Shown piece after piece: positions 11,870 through 24,590 of a stretch of 64,000 bases of DNA. The DNA comes from Blasia pusilla (Eukaryota > Marchantiophyta > Marchantiopsida > Blasiales), in assembly GCA_050084515.1 (NCBI GenBank), contig CM114271.1:29326001-29390000 (forward strand). The letters are read 5' to 3'. The notes under the pieces are model-generated. The model saw nothing but the letters and a program-made list of their open reading frames with translations. It was not told where the DNA came from and did not search any database. The position numbers and the translations under genes were made by a program. Position 1 is the first letter of the stretch; each line of letters opens with the position of its first letter.

Positions 11870-12300
11870 TGATCGGCCCCCTTGTATGAGGAGAAGCCTA
11901 GATTGATGGTTCCGACTTAGACGTCGAAGGAGTCATAGTAATATGACGTAGGTGGTTTACGGAGTAGCGTTACTAGGTTTATCTAACCCTATATTGATGC
12001 AATATAGGGTTAGATAAACGTAGGGTAATTTTTCTATTAATAGAAACGAAGAAAAATAGGCAAAAACCTTAGTTTTCCCGAGTAGTGAAATAGTCGGGAG
12101 CCGCAGCGGTAGCGCATTCTTGTATGTCGAGTTATCTCCCAGTTCAGGTTCCATCGAAGCTCTTCTGTGAGCGCACGGACGGACTAGGCCACTTTGTATC
12201 TCTAAGTTTTGTAAAGATTTCAGTGATTTAGTCACTTTCTGCTTTTCTCACACCAGCTTCCTCACGTGATAATATTGCTACTGTGTTGGGACTGGCCCAT
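11870..12300. other. Hairpin-rich insertion upstream of the decayed minus-strand gene
   Basis: Base composition differs from the flanks. It contains a perfect 20-bp inverted repeat: GTTTATCTAACCCTATATTG at 11977-11996, a 3-nt loop, and its complement at 12000-12019. TTTCTATTAATAGAAA and CCCGA...TCGGG pairs follow within 100 bp. It may be a small non-autonomous element or a structured RNA. No protein is supported. Confidence 0.4.
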
Positions 12301-14518
12301 TAGGATTTTCAACATCTCCATCAACTTTAAACCACTTAAATAATGACTTTTGGACATTTTCCCTCTTCAAGGACTTGGGATTTCTACGTGGATTCCTAAT
12401 TAAATTGTAGATATAGAGAACTCTTCAAATTATTCACTTAAGCACTCACAGTAGGATGATGCCTTGCACTTAGTAAATGTTGGCCTAGGTTATACTTAAG
12501 ATTATGTTCGATATGACAAAGGTTCAATTTCTTCCCGTCAAATAGACATCCGACCTTGTGCATGAAATGATTCAATCTAGGGTGGATGTATCTCCAAGTA
12601 TTTCAATATCAGGTTTCAATCATTTTGCTGTAGAGCTTATTCTTCTTTACCATCAACAGTCCACATTCAACCACTTTTGTTGAAAGTTCCTTCAAGTGGT
12701 TTTCCCCTCTAGGGATCTCAATATCCTCAAGCTACGAGTTTCTATTCAAAAAAAATTTTGATGGTATTTTTCAATTTTCAAATGATGAGCCTTAAAGTTT
12801 CCAAATATTTGTAGTATCATCCTTGTATCATTTCAATTAGGATATTTCCTAAGTCTTCCCTACATTCTTTGCATGTAAGCCTCCCGTGGGACTTGCTAAC
12901 CACATTCCAAGTTCTCACCACCCAATTGAGGCCCATTGGATCCGTCTCAACTTTGGATATGAGCTCTAGATCTTACTAGTTCTTGAGCAAAAGATGTAGA
13001 TATTAGACTTAAGGCACTTCCTCGAGTAGATGGGGGAGTATGTAAGGACTTCGAAAGCACCTTGGATGTTATTTAGATTCTCAATAATGACCTCTAGTTT
13101 TCCAAGATCTAATAGTTTCATTGACACTACCTCTTTGGTGCAATACATTGGTTCCATTATATATAGCTTTGCCCAAGTCTCCTACCTATTTATTTGCCTC
13201 AAAGTCTCTATTGACTCTCCCATCATCTTAATCCCAAAAATGTAATTCACTCTTGAAGTTAGTTTTGGCTAGGCAAGAACGTAGATTACTTAGTTTCTCA
13301 TTTGGTTTGTGGAATAAGATGCCTTATGCTTTAAAATTTGTGGGATTAGATATAACATCCATTCTGAAAAATAATCTAACTTTGGTGCCCATAGTGATAA
13401 TGTTGTGTCATGATTTGAGAGACCAAGAAGTCTGAAAGTGTACGTATATTCTAGATTGATTTGTAGTTGTTTATATTATGTAATCACTCAGATATCCCCA
13501 AATCATGTTATTATATGTACAATCCTTCTTTAAAAAATGCACCATTCCATCTCAATAATATCATTAGGATGTGTTAATTCCTATTGAAAGACCGAGGTTT
13601 ATCTCTACTAAACTATCATGCATATGCATATCTATCCCAAACGCCATAAACATCACTAGAGTGCACAATATAGGAAAATTAGTCCTTTCTTGATTGTGTT
13701 ACAGATTCTTTGTGGCCGAGAAGGTCAAACATAATCCCTAACGAGCAAAAAGCGACCGAGTTAATTAAGACTAAATTAGGAATAGATAGGGGCAAGTTAG
13801 GTAGACACCTCCTCACAAAACAATAAGACTAGTAATAACCAAAATTTCTCCATACGAGTGTGTTGGTGGGAATTGTAAGGCCAATGTAAAGAAGAGAAGA
13901 AGCTAGACAAAGATGCACTCCTCACTATGCCAATCGAAGAAAGGATGAGATTTTCTAAAGGGAACAATCCATTAGCAGATACCAAAGTGGCTCTCCATGG
14001 TAGCTCACTTGACATGTAATCTAAAGCTCCCCAATTGTGATATTAAGCTCTGCAATTGTGAACTGCATGTTCATGGTCTCTATTCCTCTAATCTAGGTTT
14101 CCTTGCAGAAATTCTACAGAACTTTGTCTTGGTATAATTTTGAACGCCCTCAAATGAAGTTCCTATCTCAATGAGGCACTTAGCCAAGGGTCTTGCACTA
14201 TCCCCTTCCTTTGCAGTCACTCCCTCCCCATCCACCTCAAACATGAACAGTTGGATCTTCCAAGATCCATGGGATGGTCTCATCAAAGATGTCCGAAGAG
14301 GGTACCCTAAAAGTAACCCAAAACACTATCTGAGCTGCTCCTTTCAATGGCCAAGATTAGGCTGCCACATTGAATGTATTCTTCTTATTTCAAATCGGTA
14401 TGTATATTGTAAACATAGTTAAAAAAAAATAAAATTTCCAATGATAAACTTTTGTAGCCACTCATGTAACTATTGGATTATCTTTCAACTTTATGTGACC
14501 CAATAAAATCTACAACTT
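12301..14518. other. Intergenic; no gene recognised
   Basis: Only short ORFs without recognisable motifs are present on either strand. Parts may be further remains of the minus-strand element ending at 11400, but I could not align them. Confidence 0.35.
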
Positions 14519-14745
14519 ATGCCCCTACCCTTCACCCTTGGGCAAGATGGAGGGCGTAGAAAGGCAAGGGGAGGTGCAATGAGGTGTAAGGTGCGAAGCA
14601 AGGCGGGGGACGGTGGCTTAGGGGCAAGACACGTTAGATGGGGCAGGGATGCCGCTTGCCATGCTCCGCATCCCGTGCCCTATTGCACGGAACTTGCACC
14701 GCACGCCTCCCTCTGCCTCCAATCTCCCATTGGTAGAGGATAGGA
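14519..14745. other. GC-rich patch with a bulged hairpin
   Basis: A GC-rich island in AT-rich DNA. GGGCAGGGATGC (from 14641) pairs with GCATCCCGTGCCC (ending 14680), with one bulged C. The short ORF through it is purine-biased and has no recognisable domain. Confidence 0.35.
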
Positions 14746-16726
14746 AAAGTTTCCCATTCAAACAATTCTATCGTATGGACGGACTTAAGTCATAGACAGG
14801 GGCATGGACTTTCCCCGCGTGCGACGTTGTACATGAGTGAGGTTCATAGTCTTATATTGTTTTTCTAAAAGTATTATTTCTAAAAAATAACAAGTGGAAT
14901 AGGATAAAAGAGTATTGGCATCCTAGAGAATAATTTAAAAGAGGTCTAATCCCTTATGAGAGAAATATTCACTTGATTCAAAAATGAAATCCAAACCAAG
15001 CAAAAGAAGCAAAAATAAAACCACTTTACAAGTGAAGAAAACCACAAATTTGACTCTACTTTGTGATTGATATATTTAATTAGAAGTATTTACATACCTC
15101 TAATTAAATTTTCTTCTTCAAGATGTATTTTCAAGATCCGACCCATTCATAAAATCCTTTGTCACGTGTAATTTAATCAACAATATGCATTGTTAATTAA
15201 ACTCCACCACAAATCCAAGTCCATGTAATGGCCCAAAATATTTCCTATCCATCCTCCACCTATATGTAAGATCTCATAGGTGGAGTATCTCAAAGTAGTG
15301 TTTTCTAGAAAACACCACTTTAAGAGGTGGAGAAAGCATCATGAGATATAGTAGGTAGGCTTGGGTCGGGTATATAGGTAGGTTTGGGTTTGGGAATTTT
15401 CTTGTGTTTTGGTAGAATTCTTCTCCCCACCTTGAGGGCGGGGAGAAGAACTCTAGGAGTGTAAGATGCAAGCCCATTTTAGGAAAAAACATTTGTGCGG
15501 AAGAAAATTTTGTAGGTGTGGACATGGATATGAGAAGTTATCCACGTTGTAGACATGGACTTTGTCACCATACAACCCTGTGAAAAACATGGCTCTTACT
15601 TCACCAAGTATTGAAATTTCAGTTAGATCTTTTGACCATACAGGACATACATTTTCGGCAAAAGAATTCTCGATAGGTGTAAGTAAGGATCTATATTATT
15701 ATTGGAGTGTGCCCTTTCATTTTTCAAACATGTCTCGTTTCACACTTGGCACTTTTTCAACCAATAAAATGGCTTGCTTTCTTAACCAACAAGATAGTTT
15801 AGAATCAATTTAAAATGACACTTGAGAATTATGGAGGTAATTTCAACCCTAGGTTACACTAGTGTTGTCTAATTATCATGGTAGAAGGAAGACTTAGTAC
15901 ATAAACTTCTTGAGAATTGATTAAGCTCTCATTCTTGTTGCATGTACTTAAAGGCATATTTAGTTTCAAAGAGGAAGAAATTGTTGGATGTCATATATAT
16001 AATGAAGCTAGCCAATGTGCGAGAGGACCTAATATAAATAAATAATGTGCCCGAATCTGAATTTAATGTATGAATTTTATCTTTTAAGGTTAATTTGCCT
16101 TTCAAATGGATATATAATAAGAAGAAGTGGAATTCTTCTAATGGCAGTTGAACCTCAACTTTTTCTGTTGCTAATCGAGTCAATGATGTGTTTGTGGCTT
16201 AATCAACCCATTTCTAATTTGTATGCAGAGTTAGAGAGGAATCTAGGAAGTTTTTGTCGTAACAAGTTCCCTTGTTTGTGATAGTTCAGCCACTGAACTG
16301 AAGGGCCTTGATTAACCCTCGCAGAAGCCTTCTCATATTTTAGCAGAGGCACACGGAGGTGATCTTGGATCTCTTAAAGGGGAGGTAGTTTAAGGGATTC
16401 TAGGCTGCCAAAGAAGAAATACTCGCGATGAGGGAGGAAATAAGCAATTTACAGGAACAATGAAAATGGGTCCTCGGTGTTTTGGGATCAGAACCCAAGA
16501 ACGAACTCAATAGACCGCATGCATTGACAAACATCACATTTTTGACAAGAAAGATTGACAAAAGTGAGAGAAAGCTGAAAAAGGCAAAGCGCAATGCCTT
16601 GTTCGTAGCCTCTATATTCTGCTTCGCCTCAGAACTCTAAGCTTTGTTTCACGTGGACTTACCCATCAAGACGTGCGAAAGAGTGACTAGAAAATTGAAG
16701 GCAAGCTTACAAAATTAGCACCGATT
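14746..16726. other. Intergenic, with a cluster of hairpins at 15262-15448
   Basis: Three stem-loops lie within 190 bp: TCCACCTAT...ATAGGTGGA (about 15256-15284), AAAGTAGTGTTTTC/GAAAACACCACTTT (15292-15321, one mismatch), and CTTCTCCCC...GGGGAGAAG (15420-15448). The rest shows no gene. Confidence 0.4.
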
Positions 16727-17806
16727 ATGGCTTCAAGGTTTCTCCAAGGAGATTCACCTATCTTGATGGATCATATTGCCCATGTAGAGGAGGGGGACTT
16801 GTTATTTCAACAAAAATTGAGATCTGCACGAGCTCTTCTTCCTCTTGCTACACAAGTAATTCTACCCCTTTTCAATCAACTGATTACGGAAGGGCTTGAT
16901 CGACTTCAAAAGCATATCTCTGAGAATTTGCATCAAATCAACTTTTCCAGCATTCTCTCCAAGACATCCTTTGACACTAATCGAGCTCGTCTACGTTCAT
17001 GTGCAGGTACCAGAGCGGGGGCGTGGCTTACTACAAATCCTATTATTCTTCCATTTCCTCTTCCTCGAAGTATATTCTCGACAGCTATGCGATTACGTCT
17101 TGGACTTCCCCATCATTCTCTCTTAGGTGTGTCGAATTGTGTATGCGGGGATCCCATTGATGCCAAGGGTATCCATATTCTCCGATGTGCACATGGTGGA
17201 GAACCAACGACCACACATGATGTCATTAGAGAGGCGGTAGCATCGGTGGCTCGTATTGCAGTATACATCATTGGGCAAGAGCAACTCCACGTCCTACCTT
17301 CAACCACACAAGCAACCTTTCGTCGGAAAGTGGATCTTGTTATGTCTCGAGGTGGATTCCAGACACTAGGTGATGTGGTGGCTGCTGATCCAACACGTTG
17401 TGACTTGGTGTGTCGAGCTGCACATACCAAAGGTTTGGCGGCCGAAACTGCAGCAAGAATGAAGGAGTTAAGTTATGTTGTAAGACATGTGCCTGATGGA
17501 TTATTTCCTTTTGCAGTGGAAGTATTCGGTCATTTACATGTGTCTTTTGATACTTTCCTGAAAACATGTGCTCACCACTCCCTCGAGAATCATCACCTTG
17601 CCCCTTCCCGTAGTCCTTCTCTCTCGGTAGTTACTCCTTATTTTTGGCAATGCATCTCAGTGGCCTTACAACGTGCACAAGCCTTGGCATTGATACGTCG
17701 TGCGGAGGTGGTGGGGGATCGTCCGCCTCGTCGTCCATTCACGACTGACCAACCACTTGTGTTCTTGTCAGATTTGTTTCAAGCTATCAATCGTGTAGCT
17801 CGTTGA
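16727..17806 (+). CDS. C-terminal part of a LINE-like retroelement protein (restriction-like endonuclease region)
   Basis: The 359-aa open frame resembles the C-terminal end of RT-type retroelement proteins. It has a GTRAGAWLTTNP block (94-105), a RLRLGLP block, a zinc-knuckle-like C138-x-C140...H150-x3-C154 within CVCGDPIDAKGIHILRC, and then KVDLVMSRGG and GDVVAADPTRCDLVCRAA (D203, D216), matching the acidic pattern of restriction-like endonucleases that nick target DNA. PFAVEVFGHLH and a VALQRAQALA helix follow. No reverse transcriptase domain lies upstream, so the copy is 5'-truncated, as is usual for LINEs; the first Met is probably internal. AATAAA and an AT-repeat tail lie just downstream. 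The fold assignment is from pattern recall. The open frame suggests a fairly young insertion. Confidence 0.55.
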   Translation: MASRFLQGDSPILMDHIAHVEEGDLLFQQKLRSARALLPLATQVILPLFNQLITEGLDRLQKHISENLHQINFSSILSKTSFDTNRARLRSCAGTRAGAWLTTNPIILPFPLPRSIFSTAMRLRLGLPHHSLLGVSNCVCGDPIDAKGIHILRCAHGGEPTTTHDVIREAVASVARIAVYIIGQEQLHVLPSTTQATFRRKVDLVMSRGGFQTLGDVVAADPTRCDLVCRAAHTKGLAAETAARMKELSYVVRHVPDGLFPFAVEVFGHLHVSFDTFLKTCAHHSLENHHLAPSRSPSLSVVTPYFWQCISVALQRAQALALIRRAEVVGDRPPRRPFTTDQPLVFLSDLFQAINRVAR

Positions 17807-17921
17807 ACCGGTGTTTGCGTTGGCTTGTTACCATTTTCTTTTTGCATTCTTGTATGCATTTTTTGACTCCTCTTTTGAGTTGTAATTACCTTTCTTTGTC
17901 CTCTTCTGAAATTTATTTTAT

Positions 17922-17956
17922 AATAAAGTGGATATATATATATATTTATTTATTTA
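17922..17956 (+). terminator. Poly(A) signal and AT-repeat tail of the LINE-like element
   Basis: AATAAA at 17922-17927 is followed by (TA)n and (TTTA)n to about 17956, about 120 bp after the stop codon. Simple-repeat 3' tails are common in LINEs, so this probably marks the element's 3' end. Confidence 0.45.
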
Positions 17957-17959
17957 CAC

Positions 17960-20900
17960 AATAGTATTTAAGAGCTTAAGCACTAAAGATAAGTGATCAC
18001 ACTCATAATGCTTTTATTACTTTAATGTGATATCAGTAAGAGAGTGCTAAAGACGTTGAAAAGGAAAGCTCTGGAAATAGGACTGAAAGATCTGTTTGAG
18101 GCCCGCTTCAAAATAGAGGAATCCTGTTAAAGAAGCTTTAAGCCTTCTGGTGAGAGATTCAATGTTGATCCGTTAGTTCAATTGGTACCAATGGAGTGGC
18201 ACTTTAAACGATGGTGAGAATCGCCTTATGTAGATGAGTTATTGTTTTCTGTCATTGTTTGCACTTCCCCATCAAATATATTCATGACGAGTCAATAATA
18301 AAATTCCTCCACGCGAGGACCCTTCAGTGGAGGACGACAACAGCAGTGCTTCACCTGACGGACAGACAGCATTGGAATAGTTGGATCTTTTAAAAATTCG
18401 AAGTCCAGATACCATGGGTTTTTGTGGGTTAAGCCAAATATAACTTGTTATACTTGCCTGAAAATCCCCACTCATAAATTTCATTAATCTCTCAGAACTA
18501 TCTAAAGAGACCATAAATAGTTAATCCGCCGAAAAGAAAGACACGGCCTTAGCTTCTGCATGTGACCAACTAATGACAAAAGTAAGTATAAAAGACAACT
18601 ACCATCAACTCTTACACAAATCAGAACCCAAGGACCAACCATTTAACCATGCTCATAATTTATCTCGAAGACATCTTCGATCAGCACAAATCTACATTAT
18701 TAATGAAACACAAAAGGGCTACTATAAATGTACAGTAAAAAGAAAAAAAATCTATAAAAATTGAAACACCAAAGCTAATTTTCACCTTAGTTTACTTGCA
18801 TGCGAGTCTCCACACAATTCCAAACAGATTTTCAAATAATTTTTCTAGGTCACAACTGATGACGTTAGTCACGAAGCAAACGATACTCGTTACAATTGGT
18901 TTTACAAGATTGGTTCACTCTACGCCACTGCATACGGAGTTCTTACTAGTCACTTTTGATATCACAAAGAGCCCAATCTCAAGAGTGATTCTTAATTTTT
19001 TTGACTGATAAGCATATCAGTGAATCACGGAGGAGAAAACAAATGTCCCCGGCAAACTTCCTAAATCTGGATCTCTGCTGGCGAAAACTTCCACATGACT
19101 TAGGGGCTCGAGTTCAGTCGACAATGTAGCGGGCCTGTTTCACCTCAATTTTCGATAGTGATAGCTCGGAATTATCTTAATATTCAACTGGTCGGGTGAA
19201 TTGTGTGCTTGCCTGGCTCGCGCCGAAAATCCAGATGTAGAAACAGAGTTTTCTAAAAAATGTGCACAAAAGTGAATATTTGGACGTGTCATATGAAGTT
19301 CACTTCACTCAAATTTCTGGGCAAGCGGCGGATTCGCTGCAGATTGTGCAATGACAGGATTGATATCCGGAAATCCGTTTAAGGAACATAAATGGTCAAG
19401 AGAGATCGATTTTCAACGAATATACATGTAGAGTTATATTTTTCAGTTTAAGTCCAGGGATTTCTAATTCGTCTGGCAGACTCTGGCTGACATAAGATTT
19501 CTCACGAATACACACACGCGCAGAATCGATATTAGAACCCATTCGCGCATCCTCGGCCATGCCTAATCCGTCATGGACACCGGTCATATTCCGCATTCAC
19601 CGTTTACAGATTCCACTGACAGATTTCGTTCTAAGAACATGTCCACATGGTCAAGTGAGATGCATATTCTCATCCGAGTAGAACTCCGAGAGACTCCTTC
19701 CTCCTAGTAGAGGAGAGAGTCTTTCGGAGGTCCCAGTAGCAACTCTTCACCATACCCGCGAGCATTGGAAGATAACATACAGGTAAGGATCCAGAGTTGA
19801 AGAGAACCCGAACGTTGTCGTGAATGTGGAGTAACCAGTAGTAAGCTTGGATATTTGGTGACGGCAGATTAAAGAGACGAGATCCACGACGTTGTTTATC
19901 TTGTGGTAACCCTGTGCTTCATCGATAGCGTTCGCGTCAGTTAAGTTTTGGGTCGATCAAACATGGTGGATGTTCTTACGCTACCTATACGAAGATGAGA
20001 AACTTTGAAATTTACAGAGAAATTGCTCGCCCGATGGAGTCGATAGATCTACATCCACCATCCTCCGCATATATAATTTTTCTACAGAATTTCAAACAAC
20101 CCGGGAAGTGCTCGGGTCTTCGAGTGTGCGTGAGGGAATCTCGAAAAGCAGAGGGTTACAACATTTGAATGTCGTGAAGATTAATCGCAAGTGTTGTCGA
20201 TAATTCACCTCTTGAAATTTACTTCGACAAGGTGGGATGGAGGTCGCGAATAGGACAGGTTGCGATCCGAAAAAGATAATTGATGGGTTGAAGAATTTTC
20301 AGCCTCCACCGCTTCATTACTTCGAAAAACATCTTCTGTGATCAACGAAAGTCCAAACTTATTCAGCGCATTCGAACGTACCCCAATCCATCATGGCCTG
20401 GAAGCTGGTAGGCTCCGAGAGCTCATGAACATAGCTGATCCAAGTTTGATCTGCTAAAACGTTTTCGAAGTTAACGACATGGCTCGATCATACACCTTTT
20501 GGTAAGAACTCTTAGTCTTACCTGTGTAGCCCTAATCACTACTATGAACAGGTCACATGATACTATTTAATGAATCCTACTCTCGGATAATCAAATACTT
20601 GGCTTGACCGTTCTAAATCACAACCGTGACTTTACCAACAATGGGATCCCCAGGGACTTATTTCTTTGCTACATAGCTAACTTTCGATACTGACGACTTC
20701 AAATGTCAAATTTAGAGTAATACGTACTTCTCTGAAGATTCTCTTGATCAATTTGCTTCATCAGGCACCTAGTTGGCTAGCGTCGCGATCCGGACGCCGC
20801 GGGAGCTCGGTTGACGATTAATTCAAGCTCTGATCAATGTGTGGTAGATGTCGCGTGGTCTCATCCTGCTCGCGGAAATCCAAACAGGTTCAACATGTCA

Positions 20901-22390
20901 ATTTGAAGTCTGAAACAAGTTCAACAGCTGTGAACTTTCTCGTGGGATCGGAAAGTGCGAAGAATTTGATGAATCGAATCGAATACTTTTCAACTCAAAA
21001 TTGTCTAACAAAATGAAGTAGGAGCGTGCCAATTTGTTGAGAAAGAGACATTGAAAAAAACGAAAACATCTGAAAAATAACAAATCAAGACCAAGCAATG
21101 AAGAAGCCAATGGTCAGCATCCGACGAAAATCAGGGTCTCACCGGAGTGAGATATTATGTCAGACAGATCCCGGCATATCGTTGCATACCCCTGGACACC
21201 GGACTCGACATGCTCGTGACGCTAAATCGAGGGATAACTTGGAGGGCGATCTGGCTCGGGTCGGCCCAGGACAGATCCACATAGGAAAGTCTTCTTCTTA
21301 CACAACATATTCCTAGTATGGAATAGGAATGAGTCCAGACAGAGAACTACCCTCCCCTGAACAGCTCGTCCGAGATATACTGTAACCCTCTCGATTACTT
21401 GAAATGAATCAAGTACAACCTTCCAGAGGCTCCCGAGTTCATGGTCCCAGCGACCAGATCGTAGGTAGTTTACTGGAATCAGGACACGTATTCATAAAGT
21501 ACGGAGCACATGGTACAACAATCCAAACGTGACTATGGCGATCAGGAATCTGGACCGAAGAAACCCTGACTAGAAAGCTCGAAACCCATAAAAAGCCGAC
21601 TGCAGGCATTTAGGGTGAGAAAGCTGGCGACTAAGAATACCAAACAGTGGAATGACTGGAGTCGTAATATCAGATCCCCAAAATATCTGGATCTAAGAAT
21701 AAGGATGACAGGCTCGCCACTCTCTTCGAGCTCTGGGCCCCGCCGCGTCCCTATCTGGACAGCCCCCTGGATCTGGCTCATTTGAGCCTACGTAGGCTGA
21801 AATATTTGGTGACGAAGAAATTGGCCACGACCGCAATGATCTGAGGTAAGATACGGTGAGGTAGAAAGAAACTGCGAGGCGCTGGCCTCGCAGCGTTCTT
21901 AACTAAAATGTGCTCTGATCACGTTAGGGCTCGCCCTGCGCACTCTCCTTTGCGGCGATCTCGTGCATGGCACGAGAACCTACTCGTTAGGCGTCTGGTT
22001 CCCATGCAAGCAAGGCAAGCCCTGGCCCACCAACACAAGTTTTCCAGTCGATCTGGGCGGAAGAGTCCACCCACCCAACCAACAGCGCGCGTTCACACGC
22101 TGTAGACTAAACTTTTGAATTTCCTCCCCGACGATATCTGAAGACATCTCATAGCGGGCAGACCAGAGTGCGTTGATTACCTTCCCGATGCTTTCGTGGC
22201 TCGATTTTATCTCCTATGGCTGCGATCCTCCGACTAGCTAACGTCAACGTTTTGCTTAATTCATCAAAATAGCTTGATTCATGTCACGTCAACATTGGCC
22301 CATGAGTGATCTAGGTAGATGTCTTGGGATTGGGCTCGGCCCTCCACTTTTCGCAATCTATACCGGTAACAATACCCGGCATCAAATTTT
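17960..22390. other. Low-repeat intergenic region; no gene recognised
   Basis: From about 19.0 to 22.1 kb the DNA is richer in GC than its flanks and shows no obvious transposon motifs, so it may be single-copy. ORFs are short and motif-free. A 44-nt imperfect hairpin lies at 19685-19728 (TCCGAGAGACTC...GAGTCTTTCGGA). An unrecognised non-coding or multi-exon transcript is possible but unsupported. Confidence 0.3.
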
Positions 22391-23249
22391 AGGATATGAA
22401 AATTTCAACAATCTCAAAAAAATTGTATACAAATACTAAATTTCACACATATGAAAATTTTGATTAATTTTAATTTAGCTTATGACCATAGAATAAACAT
22501 TCTTAGCATAAATAGCCTTTTTCACTTTAGGTCATCAAATGAATAGAATGCATGGAGTCTACTCTTAACAAGCCAATATGTGATTGCACATGAGAAAATA
22601 TTAGATTTGAAAAGTAGATACCAACTCTCTCTCTCTAATGTTTTATTTATTAATCGTCATTCCAAAAACATGATGAATACTAAATTGAAATCTTCGCAAA
22701 TCAAATGATAGAGAGGAATCAAGTGCAATCAATGAAATGCGTGGAATGAACACTCAAACTCCAATGCTTTGTCCTATGATAATTTTTGCATCTATAAGAT
22801 ATCACCAAGCAAGTCCCATCTCTTATTCATTTGCTCCATTCATATTTCATAATAGTTTTATCCGAGCTCTGATCTTCAAAGTCAAACAATGAGGTGGAAA
22901 TCCAAATGGTAAACATGTGTTCAAAATTTCTCTTGGATAAACAAGCCTCATCTCCTTGTTGGAAACAAAATCAGCACTCAAGAAAGTATGCTTCTATAAA
23001 AACAAAAGAAATCATTAATGATAATCGAGATGATAGCAATACGATCATGAAAATATATTCATGATATTTAAGAGCATAGATATTACCTCTCCTCGAAATC
23101 GAGACAGAATTTTGGAATCAATAATATCTTCCATTAAAAAGGAAGTCCCAAAGTATGCGCATTCTACAATGAAGGCGCAGGCGCTGATTAGAAAGGCTTT
23201 AAATCAACAACATTTTTTGTAGCACATCGAAAAAATGAACTAGCACTCC

Positions 23250-24430
23250 AGCATTGTGTGATAGATATCCACATATCGAGTACAAACGACACTGATCATT
23301 TTGAAATTAGTTGTGCAAAATTTGAACCAGCAAATGCATTTCTCTCAAAAAATGATCATGGTTGAAGATAAGTAATGGATTCAAACTCAATCTGACACAA
23401 TATGTTCTTCTAGACTCCTTTGATCCTGTCCACATCGCACAAAGTGAAATTCTCCTTCAACTCAAATACTCTGCATCTAAAGGTTACTCCCAAATTTAGC
23501 CCTGAAATGTAGTGAGACTTGCTTCCAGCAAAGCCTACCCTAACGACTTATGTGCCTTAGAGGTTGACAAACCCAACTTCTTCACGAAACTAAAACTAAG
23601 AAAGGAGTGCGCAGCACTTGCATCAACAAGCAACATCACATCGCAATCAATAATCTTGGATCTTAGGTACGATAGATTGGCGTCCTCTTGGTAATTTTAA
23701 GGGATATTTCCTGAGCTCCTGCCAACAGTATCTTAACAACAAACGCAATCATACTCCATTACTAACCTTAGGCTCTTCAAACACCTCTTGGCCATGTGCC
23801 CTGGTTCACCACCATTATAGCAAATCACTTCAGTGTTCTCTAACTTAGGCTGTGTGAGTTCTAGCTATATCAGGAACTTGTTCACTTTCTAAGACCGCCC
23901 CATTCCTATGAATGGCGTCGGAAAATTTTTCTTACAAAGCTTCTTGCCATAACTAGAAGCTTTGTCTGACCCAAGCTCAACGATCCGCTAACTCTGGTAG
24001 GCCATCTGCTTAGTCATCAACCTCACCAAGTCCATCATCTGGACATAGAAGGACATGTCACTTGAGTTTGGAGCTGGCGCCGAAGGCCCCGCCGAAAGAT
24101 TTGAGTTTAGGACATCCTCGTGTCTTGGGCTTGACGCTTTGGGAGTCGCTATCTCCTCCTTTGGCCCACGGTCAGTGATTGGCTCAACTTTTTTAGCTTG
24201 ACTCGCGGCTTCCTTGGTTCTATAACCTTGGAGGCCATTCTAGAGTCCTTGCCTTCTGAGATCTCCTCCTCGTCTCTTGCATCCCTCCCCGAGCGTTGAG
24301 GTCTCCCTTCTACCTTACGTTCTTCTAAAACGTCCAAATCTCCCACGACCCCAAGTTCACGCTCGCCAAGGATAAGCTCTGGTACCACGTGTTGTGTGCC
24401 TACTCTCCTTGAACGTAAATCCTCACTGTT
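23250..24430 (-). pseudogene. Decayed Ty3/gypsy gag-protease region
   Basis: On the minus strand a gag end can be followed: a charged region (24388-24149), then DLVRLMTKQMAYQS, then a zinc-knuckle-like CYNGGEPGHMAKRC in which the second Cys of CX2CX4HX4C is Gly (about 23790-23830). Downstream comes a retropepsin-like stretch, DVMLLVDASAAHSFLS (about 23600-23660), where the usual D-S/T-G reads D-A-S. Stops and frameshifts are frequent. The gag sequence differs from copies A-C, so this is another lineage. Confidence 0.55.
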
Positions 24431-24590
24431 GCAGAAATGTGCGTTTAATAGGACATACTCTTAATGTTGATCTGCATCCAAACACACACTCATGTTAGTC
24501 GGGTCTGGGTCAATCTGCGCTCTAACTCTCTGAGTTCTTAACTCGGCCTCTCATCAAGCTCAACCTTCCTAGTTTCTCGCTTTACAACTC

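Noticed and set aside
16235-16275. GTCGTAACAAG resembling the 3' end of small-subunit rRNA
   Set aside because: Only about 11 nt match and the flanks show no further rRNA sequence.
18170-18240. TAGTTCAATTGGTA suggesting a tRNA D-arm
   Set aside because: No anticodon arm, T-arm or acceptor pairing could be found around it.
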